Shown here piece after piece: positions 14,249-22,900 of a DNA stretch of 25,628 bases (positions are counted from its first letter, which is position 1; every line of letters starts with the position of its first letter). The notes beneath the pieces are model-generated. The model saw nothing but the letters and a program-made list of their open reading frames with translations, did not search any database and was not told where the DNA came from. Position numbers and translations under genes: made by a program. Source of the stretch: Aurantimonas sp036252795 (GTDB lineage: Bacteria > Pseudomonadota > Alphaproteobacteria > Rhizobiales > Rhizobiaceae); assembly GCA_036252795.1 (NCBI GenBank), contig DASYHY010000174.1, positions 1 to 25,628 on the forward strand, read 5' to 3'.

Positions 14249-15313
14249 ATGACCCGTCTCGCCGCCTTCTCGACCTCGATGTTGCTAGCCACGGCGGGCT
14301 TCGCCGCGGCTGCGCCGAACGTGGTCGTCTCGATCAAGCCGCTGCATTCGCTCGTCGCCTCGGTGATGGAAGGGGTCGCGGAGCCCTCGCTGATCGTCGA
14401 CGGTGCCGGCTCGCCGCACAGCTACGCCCTGCGGCCCTCGCAGGCCGCCGCTCTGGAAGAGGCCGACGTGATCTTCTGGATGGGGCACGAGCTGGAGACC
14501 TTCCTGGAGCGCCCGATCGAGACGATCGGCAGCGGCGCCACCGCCGTGTCGCTGATCGACGCGCCCGGCCTCAAGCTTCTGCCGTTCCGCGAGGGCGGCG
14601 CGTTCGAGGGGCATGATCACGCGCACGAGGAGCACGAAAAAGAGGCCGAAGCTGCCGGCAAGCCCCATGATCAAGCGCATGAGGAAGCGGCTTCCGAAGG
14701 CGGCCACGATCACGCACAGGAAGAGGCCGCCGCCGCCGCGTCGCACAATCACGGCCACGAGGCCGCAGAAGGCGAGCATCACGACCACGGCGCGTTCGAC
14801 CCGCATGTCTGGCTCGATCCGCAGAACGCCAGGGCCCTTGCCTCGGCCATCGAAAAGGCCCTCTCGGCCGCCGACCCGGAGAATGCCGAACGCTATGCTG
14901 CCAACACGGCCGTGCTGGACCAGCGGCTCGACGAACTGACGACGCAGGTCGATGCCGGACTCGAGCCCGTGAAGGATCGCGGCTTCATCGTCTTCCATGA
15001 CGGCTACCATTATTTCGAGAACCGCTTCGGGCTCGAGGCCGCCGGCTCCATCACCGTCAACCCGGAGACCCCTCCGGGAGCCGAGCGCGTGACGGAGATC
15101 CAGGCGCGGGTTCGCGAGCTGGGAGCGACCTGCGTGTTTGCCGAGCCGCAGTTCGAGCCGCGCATCATCTCGGTCGTTACCGAAGGCACCGACGCCCGCA
15201 CCGGCACGCTCGACCCGCTGGGTGCCGAGATCGCGGACGGGCCGGAGCTCTACTTCGAGCTGATCGAGGCGATGGCGGCTTCGATGCGCGACTGCCTCGC
15301 CGAGCCGAGCTGA
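14249..15313 (+). CDS. znuA: Periplasmic zinc-binding protein ZnuA
   Basis: A 354-residue cluster A-I solute-binding protein that captures periplasmic zinc for ZnuBC. A Sec signal peptide ends near residue 22 (ATAGFAAAA, then PNVVVSIKPLHS). Predicted zinc ligands are H57 (SPHSY), H186 (DPHVW) and H250 (FHDGYHYF), with D322 (LDPLG) as the usual acidic residue. Residues 122-180 form a long loop with about 18 histidines and many acidic residues (GHDHAHEEHE, ASHNHGHE, EHHDHG), the His-rich loop that separates ZnuA from manganese-binding relatives. ATG 14249 follows TTGGAG; the in-frame TTG at 14237 is less likely. It is divergent from znuC and under the Zur box at 14210-14228. Confidence 0.94.
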   Translation: MTRLAAFSTSMLLATAGFAAAAPNVVVSIKPLHSLVASVMEGVAEPSLIVDGAGSPHSYALRPSQAAALEEADVIFWMGHELETFLERPIETIGSGATAVSLIDAPGLKLLPFREGGAFEGHDHAHEEHEKEAEAAGKPHDQAHEEAASEGGHDHAQEEAAAAASHNHGHEAAEGEHHDHGAFDPHVWLDPQNARALASAIEKALSAADPENAERYAANTAVLDQRLDELTTQVDAGLEPVKDRGFIVFHDGYHYFENRFGLEAAGSITVNPETPPGAERVTEIQARVRELGATCVFAEPQFEPRIISVVTEGTDARTGTLDPLGAEIADGPELYFELIEAMAASMRDCLAEPS

Positions 15314-15379
15314 TCTTTTCGCCGCACATCGCGGTCTTCCGCCCGGTGCCGGGCCAGGATCACGCCACCGCGCCCCCGT

Positions 15380-15401
15380 GTGGCGGCCATTGAGCCGCCA
15401 C
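15380..15401 (+). terminator. Possible terminator hairpin after znuA
   Basis: GTGGCGGC (15380-15387) pairs exactly with GCCGCCAC (15394-15401) around CATTGA, 67 bp after the znuA stop. No U-run follows, so it is either a weak intrinsic terminator or only a 3'-end structure. Confidence 0.4.
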
Positions 15402-15495
15402 GCCTCCTCGCGCTAAAGCCCTTCCACACCGTCGGCCGGACGACGAGGACCGCGATCTTTCGTGGTGATCCGGCGGGAGCGTGGAGGGGACGAAG

Positions 15496-17121
15496 ATGGG
15501 CGACGATCGGACGATCGAGGAATTCGACTACATCGTCGCGGGGGCCGGGTCGGCGGGCTGCGTGCTCGCCAACCGCCTGTCGGCCGACCCGCGCAACCGG
15601 GTCCTGCTGCTGGAGGGCGGCGGCAAGGATAACTGGATCTGGTTCCACATCCCGGTCGGCTATCTCTTCGCGATCGGCAATCCGCGCTCCGACTGGATGT
15701 TCCGGACGGTCCCGCAAGAAGGGCTGAACGGCCGCGCGCTCGCCTATCCGCGGGGCAAGACGCTCGGCGGCTCCTCGGCGATCAACGCGATGATCTACAT
15801 GCGCGGCCAGGCCGCCGACTACGATCACTGGCGCCAGCTCGGGCTCGCCGGCTGGGGCTGGGACGACGTCCTGCCGGTGTTCAAGGACATCGAGGACCAT
15901 ACCGACGGCGAAAGCGCCTTCCACGGCGCCGGGGGCGAATGGCGGGTCGAGCATCCGCGCATCCGCTGGGAGGTCCTCGATCGGGTTCGCGATGCGGCAG
16001 AGGCGGCGGGCGTTCCCAAGATCGCCGACTTCAACACCGGCGACAACGAAGGCTCGTCGTATTTCCAGGTTAACCAGAAGGGCGGCCGGCGCTGGAGCGC
16101 GGCGCGCGGCTTCCTGAAGCCCGCGCTCGGGCGCCCGAACCTGAAGGTCGTCACCGGCGTGCTCATCGAGAAGGTCGTGCTGGAGGGCGGCCGGGCGGTG
16201 GCGGTCCACTACCGCAAGGACGGCGAGGCGATCGAGGCGCGGGCGAGGGCCGAGATCGTGCTGTCGGCCGGGGCCGCCGGCTCGCCGCTGATCCTCGAAC
16301 GTTCCGGCATCGGCGACGGCGAGCGCCTGCGCACCCATGGCCTCGAATGCCGGCACCATCTGCCGGGCGTGGGCGAGAACCTGCAGGACCATCTGCAGAT
16401 CCGGCCGATCTACAAGGTCCACGGCATCAGGACGCTGAACTCGGAATACGCCAACCTCTTCCGCAGGGCGATGATGGGCGTCGACTACGCGCTGCGCCGC
16501 CGCGGGCCGCTGACCATGGCGCCGAGCCAGGTCGGGGCGTTCATGAAATCCGGCCCGCGCTATGCCACGGCCAATCTGGAGTTCCACTTCCAGCCGCTGT
16601 CGCTCGACGATTGGGGCGCCGGCCTGCACAAATTCTCCGCCTTCACCGCGAGTGTCTGCAATTTGCGGCCGACGAGCCGCGGGCGCATCCACATGTCGGG
16701 TCCGAACTTCGATCACCCGCCAGAGATCGATCCGAACTATCTCGCCACCGACGAGGACCGCGAGGTGGCGGTGGAGAGTCTGGAATGGGCCCGCCGCATC
16801 GTCGCGCAGGCGCCGCTCGCCCGCTACCGACCGGAGGAATACAAGCCCGGCGCGCATGTCGCGTCGAAGGAGGAGATGCTGGTGGCGGCCGGGGATCTCG
16901 GGACGACGATCTTCCATCCCGTCGGCACGGCGAAGATGGGGACCGACAGCGATCCCATGGCGGTGCTCGACGAGCGGTTGCGGGTGCGCGGGATAGCCGG
17001 CCTGCGCGTCGCCGACGCTTCCGCGATGCCGACCATCACGTCCGGCAACACCAACTCGCCGACGATCATGATCGCGGAAAAGGCGGCGCGGATGATGCTG
17101 GAGGATGCCAAAGCCGGCTGA
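15496..17121 (+). CDS. GMC-family FAD oxidoreductase (choline/alcohol dehydrogenase-like)
   Basis: A 541-residue flavoenzyme that oxidises an alcohol to an aldehyde. The FAD-binding fold starts at about residue 10 (DYIVAGAGSAGCVLANRLS). GMC signature 1 is GKTLGGSSAINAMIYMRG and signature 2 is GAAGSPLILERSGIG. The catalytic His is in FHPVGTAKMG (about H474), with the partner in SGNTNSPT (about residues 517-523; an Asn takes the second position). GIAGLRVADASAMP completes the C-terminal FAD contact. It most resembles AlkJ/choline-dehydrogenase-like members. ATG 15496 follows GGAGGGGACGAAG, a strong RBS; GTG 15481 overlaps that RBS. It stands alone, without bet genes, so glycine betaine synthesis is not indicated, and the substrate is unknown. 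Confidence 0.87.
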   Translation: MGDDRTIEEFDYIVAGAGSAGCVLANRLSADPRNRVLLLEGGGKDNWIWFHIPVGYLFAIGNPRSDWMFRTVPQEGLNGRALAYPRGKTLGGSSAINAMIYMRGQAADYDHWRQLGLAGWGWDDVLPVFKDIEDHTDGESAFHGAGGEWRVEHPRIRWEVLDRVRDAAEAAGVPKIADFNTGDNEGSSYFQVNQKGGRRWSAARGFLKPALGRPNLKVVTGVLIEKVVLEGGRAVAVHYRKDGEAIEARARAEIVLSAGAAGSPLILERSGIGDGERLRTHGLECRHHLPGVGENLQDHLQIRPIYKVHGIRTLNSEYANLFRRAMMGVDYALRRRGPLTMAPSQVGAFMKSGPRYATANLEFHFQPLSLDDWGAGLHKFSAFTASVCNLRPTSRGRIHMSGPNFDHPPEIDPNYLATDEDREVAVESLEWARRIVAQAPLARYRPEEYKPGAHVASKEEMLVAAGDLGTTIFHPVGTAKMGTDSDPMAVLDERLRVRGIAGLRVADASAMPTITSGNTNSPTIMIAEKAARMMLEDAKAG

Positions 17122-17396
17122 GACGTCCGGACCACGCCGCCGGCCTCCGGCCGCTGCCCCCGATGGCCGGCGGCCGCGGTCCGAGGGCCGCCCGCATCAC
17201 GGTCGGAGACATTCATTCTCGCGTCATGAACCTGTTGCGCGGCTGTCCTCCTTGCGGGCTATCCGACCCGCGAGCGCCAACAAGACGCCGTAGCCCCTGA
17301 GGAATGCGGCCGCGGCGGCGCAGCGGTCTTGAAGCGTCGCATGCTCGGCCGCCACTGCCTCAGCGCGGGCGAGTGACGTTTCTCCGGGCAAATGCC
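17122..17396 (+). other. Intergenic region with long GC hairpin
   Basis: No credible gene is visible between the GMC gene and the gdx promoter. GCCGCCGGCC (17136-17145) and GGCCGGCGGC (17165-17174) are exact 10-bp inverted arms with a 19-nt loop, starting 15 bp after the GMC stop. This is a likely end structure for that transcript, although no T-run follows. The rest shows nothing I recognise. Confidence 0.45.
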
Positions 17397-17425
17397 TTGA
17401 ATATAGGCAGCCGCGTGCTCATATT
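17397..17425 (+). promoter_or_regulatory. Candidate gdx promoter
   Basis: TTGAAT (17397-17402) and CATATT (17420-17425) are separated by 17 bp and match 4 of 6 bases each of the sigma-70 boxes. Transcription would start near 17432, immediately before the first riboswitch hairpin, which strengthens an otherwise modest match. Confidence 0.5.
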
Positions 17426-17432
17426 CCGGGCA

Positions 17433-17479
17433 GCAGGACGACCTGTCACTGATCATCCAGAATGTCCGGGACGGCTCGG
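17433..17479 (+). promoter_or_regulatory. Guanidine-II (mini-ykkC) riboswitch
   Basis: There are two small hairpins with ACGR tetraloops. The first is CAGG-ACGA-CCTG (17434-17445, extendable by a G-U pair) and the second CCGGG-ACGG-CTCGG (17466-17479, one G-U pair), with a 20-nt linker. Twin ACGR-loop hairpins define the guanidine-II class, in which the loops kiss through their CG bases when guanidinium is bound. The second hairpin ends about 10 nt before the AGGGG ribosome-binding site of gdx, so translational control is likely: free guanidinium exposes the RBS and switches on the exporter. The downstream gene is exactly the type this class usually controls. Confidence 0.82.
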
Positions 17480-17500
17480 CGTACATCGCAGGGGCTGACC

Positions 17501-17821
17501 ATGGCCTGGATTTTGCTCGTTTGCGCGGGGTTCCTCGAAGTCGTCTGGGCGTTCTCCATGAAGCGTTCGGAGGGCTTCACGCTTCTCGTGCCGACCGCGA
17601 TCACGCTCGTGGTGATGGCGGCAAGCTTTCTGCTGCTGTCGCTGTCGATGAAGACGCTGCCGCTGGGCACGGCCTACACGATCTGGACGGGAATCGGGGC
17701 GCTCGGGGCGTTCCTCGTCGGCATCGTCCTGCTCGGCGAGGCCGTAACGCCGATGCGCCTGATGGCCGCCGCCCTGATCCTCCTCGGACTGGTGATGATG
17801 AAGCTGTCCAGCCACGCCTAG
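17501..17821 (+). CDS. gdx: Guanidinium exporter Gdx (SugE, SMR family)
   Basis: A 106-residue, four-helix small multidrug resistance protein that works as an antiparallel dimer and exports guanidinium in exchange for protons. All five positions known from Gdx structures are present: E13 and W16 (GFLEVVWA), S42 (AAS), Y59 and W62 (GTAYTIWTG). This separates it from the EmrE-like drug exporters. ATG 17501 follows AGGGG at 17490-17494. The in-frame upstream ATG 17462 would run through the second riboswitch hairpin and adds no membrane segment, so it is rejected. The mini-ykkC element upstream and the residue pattern support each other. A GC-rich hairpin (CGGCGC, CGCT, GCGCCG at 17833-17848) follows the stop. 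Confidence 0.93.
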   Translation: MAWILLVCAGFLEVVWAFSMKRSEGFTLLVPTAITLVVMAASFLLLSLSMKTLPLGTAYTIWTGIGALGAFLVGIVLLGEAVTPMRLMAAALILLGLVMMKLSSHA

Positions 17822-17832
17822 GCTGGGGGAGC

Positions 17833-17848
17833 CGGCGCCGCTGCGCCG
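17833..17848 (+). terminator. Weak hairpin after gdx
   Basis: CGGCGC-CGCT-GCGCCG lies 12 bp after the gdx stop. It has no T-run, so termination is possible but not shown. Confidence 0.28.
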
Positions 17849-17961
17849 CCTGCCGACCGGCCGCGGCGGGTTGCCTTCCCGGGGGGCGCAAACATCCGTG
17901 ATCGTGTGGCACGGCGGGAGAAATCCGCTAGCTGCATCGGCCTTGTCAGGAAGGACGATGA

Positions 17962-19020
17962 ATGCTCAACCGCCGCGACATGGTAACGCTGCTCGGCATG
18001 CTCCCTTTTTTCGCCGCAACCTCCGAAGCCTCCGCCCGCGGGCAAACCACACGGCCGGTCCCGATCAGCGACCATTTCGACGGAGAGCGCTTCTTCAATC
18101 CGGGCGGAACCCCGCCGAAAGGTCTCGGCGACCTGCTGCGCTGGAAGCTCGGCGGCGACAAGACGGAATGGCCCGACGGCTACCCCAGCCCCTTTCCCCT
18201 CGATCGCCCGCCGACCCAGGTCGAGGCGGGTCTGCGTGTCGTTCTCGTCGGCCATTCCAGCTTCCTGATCCAGGGCGGGGGGCTCAACATCCTGGTCGAT
18301 CCGGTCTGGTCCGATAGGGCCAGCCCCGTTTCCTTCGCCGGACCGCGCCGCAAGAACGCGCCGGGCATCGCGTTCGACGACCTGCCGCGGATCGATATCG
18401 TGCTCGTCAGCCACAATCACTACGACCATCTGGACCGGGCGACGCTTCTGCGTCTGTGGGAGCGCGACGCGCCGGTCTTCGTGACGCCGCTCGGCAATGA
18501 CGGCGTCATTCGCGGCGGCGACCGCCAGATGACGATCGCGACGGCCGACTGGGGCGATCTGGTGCCGCTGGGCAAGGGGGCGACGGTGCGGCTGGAGCCG
18601 GCGCGACACTGGTCGACGCGAGGCCCGGGGAGCCGCAACCGCGCGCTCTGGAGCGCCTTCACGCTGAAGCTGGCGGACAAGACGCTCTATTATGCCGGCG
18701 ACACCGGCTTCGGCGACGGCAGCCAGTTCCGGCGCGCCGCCGCCAACGCCGGGGGCATCGACCTCGCGCTGCTGCCCATCGGCGCATATGCGCCGCGCTG
18801 GTTCATGAAGGACCAGCACATCAACCCGGAGGAGGCGGTGCGGGCTTTCGAGATCCTGGGCGCTGCAGAGGCGCTCGGCTGCCATTGGGGCACGTTCCAG
18901 CTGACCGACGAGGCCGTCGACGCGCCGGCACGGGAGCTGGCGGTAGCGCTGCAGTTCCGGGGGATCTCGCCCAAGCGCTTCGTCGCGGCCCATCCCGGCC
19001 AGGTCTGGACGAGCGCATAG
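17962..19020 (+). CDS. Exported metallo-beta-lactamase-fold hydrolase (NAPE-PLD/RomA-like)
   Basis: A 352-residue MBL-fold enzyme. The N-terminus MLNRRDMVTLLGMLPFFAATSEASA resembles a twin-arginine signal (RRDMV, then a hydrophobic stretch), so periplasmic export is likely. Metal-site residues are H151, H153, D155 and H156 (SHNHYDHLD), H216 (ARHWSTRG) and D247 (YAGDTG), with a final His in the HINPEEAV or GCHWGTF segment. HxNPEEAV and HWGTF are typical of the NAPE-phospholipase D/RomA branch (lactamase_B_2) rather than of true beta-lactamases. The real substrate may be a phosphodiester lipid, but that is inference. AAGGA at 17951-17955 precedes ATG 17962. It faces the convergent tetR gene. 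Confidence 0.8.
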   Translation: MLNRRDMVTLLGMLPFFAATSEASARGQTTRPVPISDHFDGERFFNPGGTPPKGLGDLLRWKLGGDKTEWPDGYPSPFPLDRPPTQVEAGLRVVLVGHSSFLIQGGGLNILVDPVWSDRASPVSFAGPRRKNAPGIAFDDLPRIDIVLVSHNHYDHLDRATLLRLWERDAPVFVTPLGNDGVIRGGDRQMTIATADWGDLVPLGKGATVRLEPARHWSTRGPGSRNRALWSAFTLKLADKTLYYAGDTGFGDGSQFRRAAANAGGIDLALLPIGAYAPRWFMKDQHINPEEAVRAFEILGAAEALGCHWGTFQLTDEAVDAPARELAVALQFRGISPKRFVAAHPGQVWTSA

Positions 19021-19066
19021 CGGGCGCGCCGTGCCGGGCGCTCTTCCATGCCACCCGAAGGGTGCG

Positions 19067-19087
19067 GCCGGCGGCAAAGCTGCCGGC
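19067..19087. terminator. Hairpin between convergent MBL and tetR genes
   Basis: GCCGGCGGC-AAA-GCTGCCGGC forms a 9-bp stem with one G-U pair, roughly midway in the 129-bp gap between two converging genes. It lacks T-runs; a two-way termination role is plausible. Confidence 0.42.
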
Positions 19088-19149
19088 TACGATCGCCGAC
19101 CGGACCGCCCGCAGGGCCACATTTGCCCCGCGCGTGGCCGATCTTCGCC

Positions 19150-19779
19150 TCAGACGGCGCAGATCTCGGCCTCGGCGGTCGCGGCATCCTGCCGGCCCGG
19201 CCAGGATCCCATGAACTGCCTGACCACCCTTTGGAGCTGCTCGGGTCTGGCGCCGCCATTCGCCTGCACGACGAGACCGTTGGCGACGGTGATCACGTAG
19301 CGGCCGAGGCTGTCCGTATCGGTGTCGGGCGGCAGATCGCCTTCGGCCTTCCAGCGCTCCAGCCGCTCGCAGAGCCGCTTCAGATTGGACTTCCGGCGCG
19401 ACAGGAGATCGTCCTTGACCGAGTCTCCGTCCGGACTGCAGACCAGCGCTCCCTGCACCATCAGACATCCGCGCGGCGTTCCATCGGGTGCTTCGGCTCC
19501 CGTGAACATCATCAGGAAGCCTTCGATGGCCCGCCGGGACGAGGACTGGCTGAGGATCTCGTCGAGATAGACCAGGCGCCGCCCGGCGTAGCGATCGACC
19601 GCCTTCCTGAACAACTCTTCCTTGTTGCCGAAGGCGGCGTAGAGGCTGGGCTTGGTGATGCCCATGGCGTCGACGAGGTCGGCCAGCGACGTTCCTTCGT
19701 AACCCTGCTGCCAGAACAGCAGGATCGCCTTGTCGAGGGCCTCGTCGACATCGAATTCCCTCGGCCGTCCCTTGGCCAT
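19150..19779 (-). CDS. TetR/AcrR-family repressor, probable regulator of the RND pump
   Basis: A 209-residue TetR-type regulator. The DNA-binding domain is KGRPREFDVDEALDKAILLFWQQGYEGTSLADLVDAMGITKPSLYAAFGNKEELF (described by position: about residues 3-57), with the recognition helix at GITKPSLYAAFGNK. The ligand domain follows; PRGCLMVQGALV is a motif common in the YcdC/AcrR-like branch. ATG 19779 has GGAG 7 nt upstream; upstream in-frame starts at 19800 and 19851 run through promoter-like AT-rich DNA and are rejected. It lies 3' of the pump genes on the same strand, 123 bp after the pump stop, so it can be expressed from its own promoter or by read-through. Control of the pump operon is inferred from position. 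Confidence 0.86.
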   Translation of the reverse strand: MAKGRPREFDVDEALDKAILLFWQQGYEGTSLADLVDAMGITKPSLYAAFGNKEELFRKAVDRYAGRRLVYLDEILSQSSSRRAIEGFLMMFTGAEAPDGTPRGCLMVQGALVCSPDGDSVKDDLLSRRKSNLKRLCERLERWKAEGDLPPDTDTDSLGRYVITVANGLVVQANGGARPEQLQRVVRQFMGSWPGRQDAATAEAEICAV

Positions 19780-19797
19780 TTCGGCTCCTCCCGGAAG

Positions 19798-19850
19798 CAT
19801 GCTTGTTGTTTTATATATACCGTTACATGTGTAATCCTCCTTTATTTTCA
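19798..19850 (-). promoter_or_regulatory. AT-rich tetR promoter region with palindrome
   Basis: This is an unusually AT-rich island in GC-rich DNA, 20-70 bp before tetR. On the - strand it reads a TATATATAAAA stretch, suitable as a -10 region, just downstream of the palindrome TTACA-CA-TGTAA (19823-19834), a possible operator for autoregulation. AAAGGAGG (19836-19843) lies further upstream and is followed 7 nt later by ATG-TAA. No good -35 was found. Confidence 0.45.
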
Positions 19851-19902
19851 ACGAGCCTGCGGGCCGGCAGCGCGTGACCGTCAGGCGTTCAGCGACCGGG
19901 CG

Positions 19903-22900
19903 TCACCGATGCACCGTCGGCGCTTCGTCCATGGGTGTTTCCAGAGCCCGGACCAGCGGCCGATCGCCGGTGAGCTTGCGCACCAGCACGTAGAAGACCG
20001 GCGTCAGGAAGATGCCGAAAATCGTGACTCCCAGCATTCCGGCGAAAACCGCGACGCCCATGGCCGCGCGCATCTCGGCGCCCGGACCGGTCGACAGCAC
20101 CAGCGGCACCACGCCCATGATGAAGGCGATCGAGGTCATCAGAATGGGCCGCAGCCGCAGCCGGCTCGCCTCGACCGCGGCCTTCCGGGTCTCCATGCCG
20201 GAAATCTCGAGGTCGCGCGCGAACTCGACGATCAGGATCGCATTCTTGGCGGCGAGGCCGACCAGGACGATGAAGCCGATCTGGGTGAAGATGTTGTTGT
20301 CGCCCTGGTCGAGCCAGACGCCGACCAGTGCCGCGAGGATGCCGGTCGGCACGATCATGATGATCGCGAAGGGCAGGGTCAGGCTCTCGTACTGCGCCGC
20401 GAGCACCAGGAAGACGAGGAGCAGGGCCAGCGGGAAGACGATCAGACCGGAATTGCCGGCGATGATCTGCTGATAGGTCAGGTCCGTCCACTCGAAGCCG
20501 ATACCCCGCGGCAGCGTCTCGGCCGCGACGCGTTCGATCGCTTCCTGCGCCTCGCCGGAAGAATAGCCCGGCGCCGGGCCGCCATTGATGTCGGCAGCGA
20601 GAAACCCGTTGTAGCGGCTTGCAAGCTCCGGCCCGGCCGACGGCTTCACCGTCAAGAGCGCCGACAGCGGCACCATCGCGCCGTTCGACGAGCGCACCCT
20701 CAGCCGGGCGATGTCGTCGGGGTCGCTCCGGTTGCCGGCGTCGGCCTGGACCCGCACCGAGTAGGTGCGGCCGAAAGCGTTGAAATCGTTCACATAGAGC
20801 GAGCCGAGATAGATCTGCAGCGTGTTGAAGACATCCGTCACCGAGACGCCCAGCTGATGCGCCTTGGTGCGGTCGAGATCGACAAAGAGCTGCGGAACGT
20901 TGATCCGGTAGCTCGAAAACATGCCGGCAAGCTCCGGGGTCGCGCGCGCCTTCGCCAGGAAGGCGTTCGTCGCCTCGTCCAGGGCCTCGTAGCCGAGGCC
21001 GGCGCGGTCCTGGAGCTGAAGCTTGAAGCCGCCGATCGTGCCGAGGCCCTGGACCGGCGGCGGCGGGAACATGGCGATGGTCGCCTCGCGGATGGCCGCG
21101 TATTTCTGGTTCAGGGAACCCGCGATGGCACCGCCCGGCAGGTCCTCGCGTTCCTCGAACGGGGTTTCGGTGACGAATACGACGCCGGCGCTGGGGCTGT
21201 TGGTGAAGCCGTTGATCGACAGGCCGGGAAAGGCGACGGTGCTGCTGGCGCCCGGCTCGTCGAGCGCGATGTCGCTCATCTGCCGGATGACGTCTTCGGT
21301 CCTGTCGAGGCTGGCGCCGTCGGGCAACTGGGCGAAGCCGACGAGATAGCCCTTGTCCTGCGCCGGCACGAAGCCGCCGGGCACCTGGTTGAACATGAAC
21401 GCCGTCGCGGCGACGAGAAGAAGATAGACGCCCATGACGAGCGTCTTTCTCGAGAGCAGGCCGGAGACGGCACTGCCATAGGCGCGCGAGCCCGAGCCGA
21501 AGACCCGGTTGAAGCCGCGGAAGAACCACCCGAAGACTCTGTCCATGGTCCGCGTCAGGAGATCCTTCGGGGCGTCGTGGCCCTTCGGGAGAAGCGCTGC
21601 GAGGGCCGGAGAGAGCGTCAGCGAATTGACCGCGGAGATGACGGTCGAGATGGCGATCGTCACCGCGAACTGCCGGTAGAACTGACCGGTGAGGCCGGAG
21701 ATGAAGGCGAGGGGTACGAAGACGGCGACGAGAACCAGCGCGATCGCGATGATCGGGCCGGAGACTTCGCGCATCGCCTTGTAGGTCGCCGCCCGGGGCG
21801 AGAGCCCTTCCTCGATGTTGCGCTCGACATTCTCGACGACGACGATCGCATCGTCCACGACGATGCCGATCGCCAGCACCAGCCCGAAAAGGCTGAGCGC
21901 GTTGATCGAGAAGCCGAGCACGTAGAGCGCGCCGAACGTGCCGATGATCGACACCGGGACCGCGATCAGGGGGATGATCGACGCGCGCCAGGTCTGCAGG
22001 AAGATGATGACGACGAGCACGACCAGCACGACCGCCTCGAGCAGCGTGTGCACCACGGCCTCGATGGAGGCGCGCACGAACTGCGTCGTGTCGTAGACGA
22101 CCTCGTACTTCACACCCTGCGGCATGTTCGCCTGCAGCTCGTCCATCGTCGCGCGGATCGCGTCGGAGACGGCGATGGCATTGGAGCCGGGCGACTGGAA
22201 GATCGGCAAGGCGACGGCCGGCTCGCTGCTGAGCAGCGAGCGCAGGGAATAGTCCGAAACGCCGAGTTCGACCCGTGCGACGTCGCGCAGCCGGACGACG
22301 CCGCCGTTCGGTGCGGTCTTGACGATGATGTCGCCGAAGGCCTCGGGCGTGTTCAGCCGGCCTTGCGCGTTGACGGAAAGCTGCAGCTCGACGCCGCCAT
22401 GGGTCGGCGGCGCACCGATCTGGCCGGCGGCCGCCTGGACGTTCTGCTCGCGGATCGCGGCCACGACGTCGCTGGCGGACAGGCCCTCTTCCGCGACCTT
22501 CTGCGGATCGAGCCAGACCCGCATGGCGTAGTCGCCGGAGCCGAACACCTGGACGTCGCCGACGCCGGCGATCTGTGCCAGCCTGTCCCTGACGTTGATC
22601 ACCGCGTAATTGCGCAGATACTTGGTGTCGTAGCGCCCGTCCGGCGAGACGAGATGCACCACCATCATCAGGTCCGGCGAACTCTTGGTGGTGCTGATGC
22701 CGAGCGAGCGGACCTCTTCCGGCAGTCGGGGCAGGGCCTGGCTGACGCGGTTCTGGACGAGCTGCTGGGCCTGGTCCGGGTCGGTCCCGAGCTCAAAGGT
22801 CACCGTCAGGGTCAGTGCGCCGTCGGCCGTCGCCTGGCTGGCCATGTAGAGCATGCCCTCGACGCCGTTGATCTCTTCCTCGATCGGTGTCGCGACGGTC

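Noticed and set aside
15250..16917. Long - strand ORF opposite the GMC gene
   Set aside because: It has no recognisable domain, and the + strand holds all GMC motifs.
17462..17500. Longer N-terminus for gdx from ATG 17462
   Set aside because: It would place coding sequence over the second ACGG hairpin and has no RBS; the family start is at ATG 17501.
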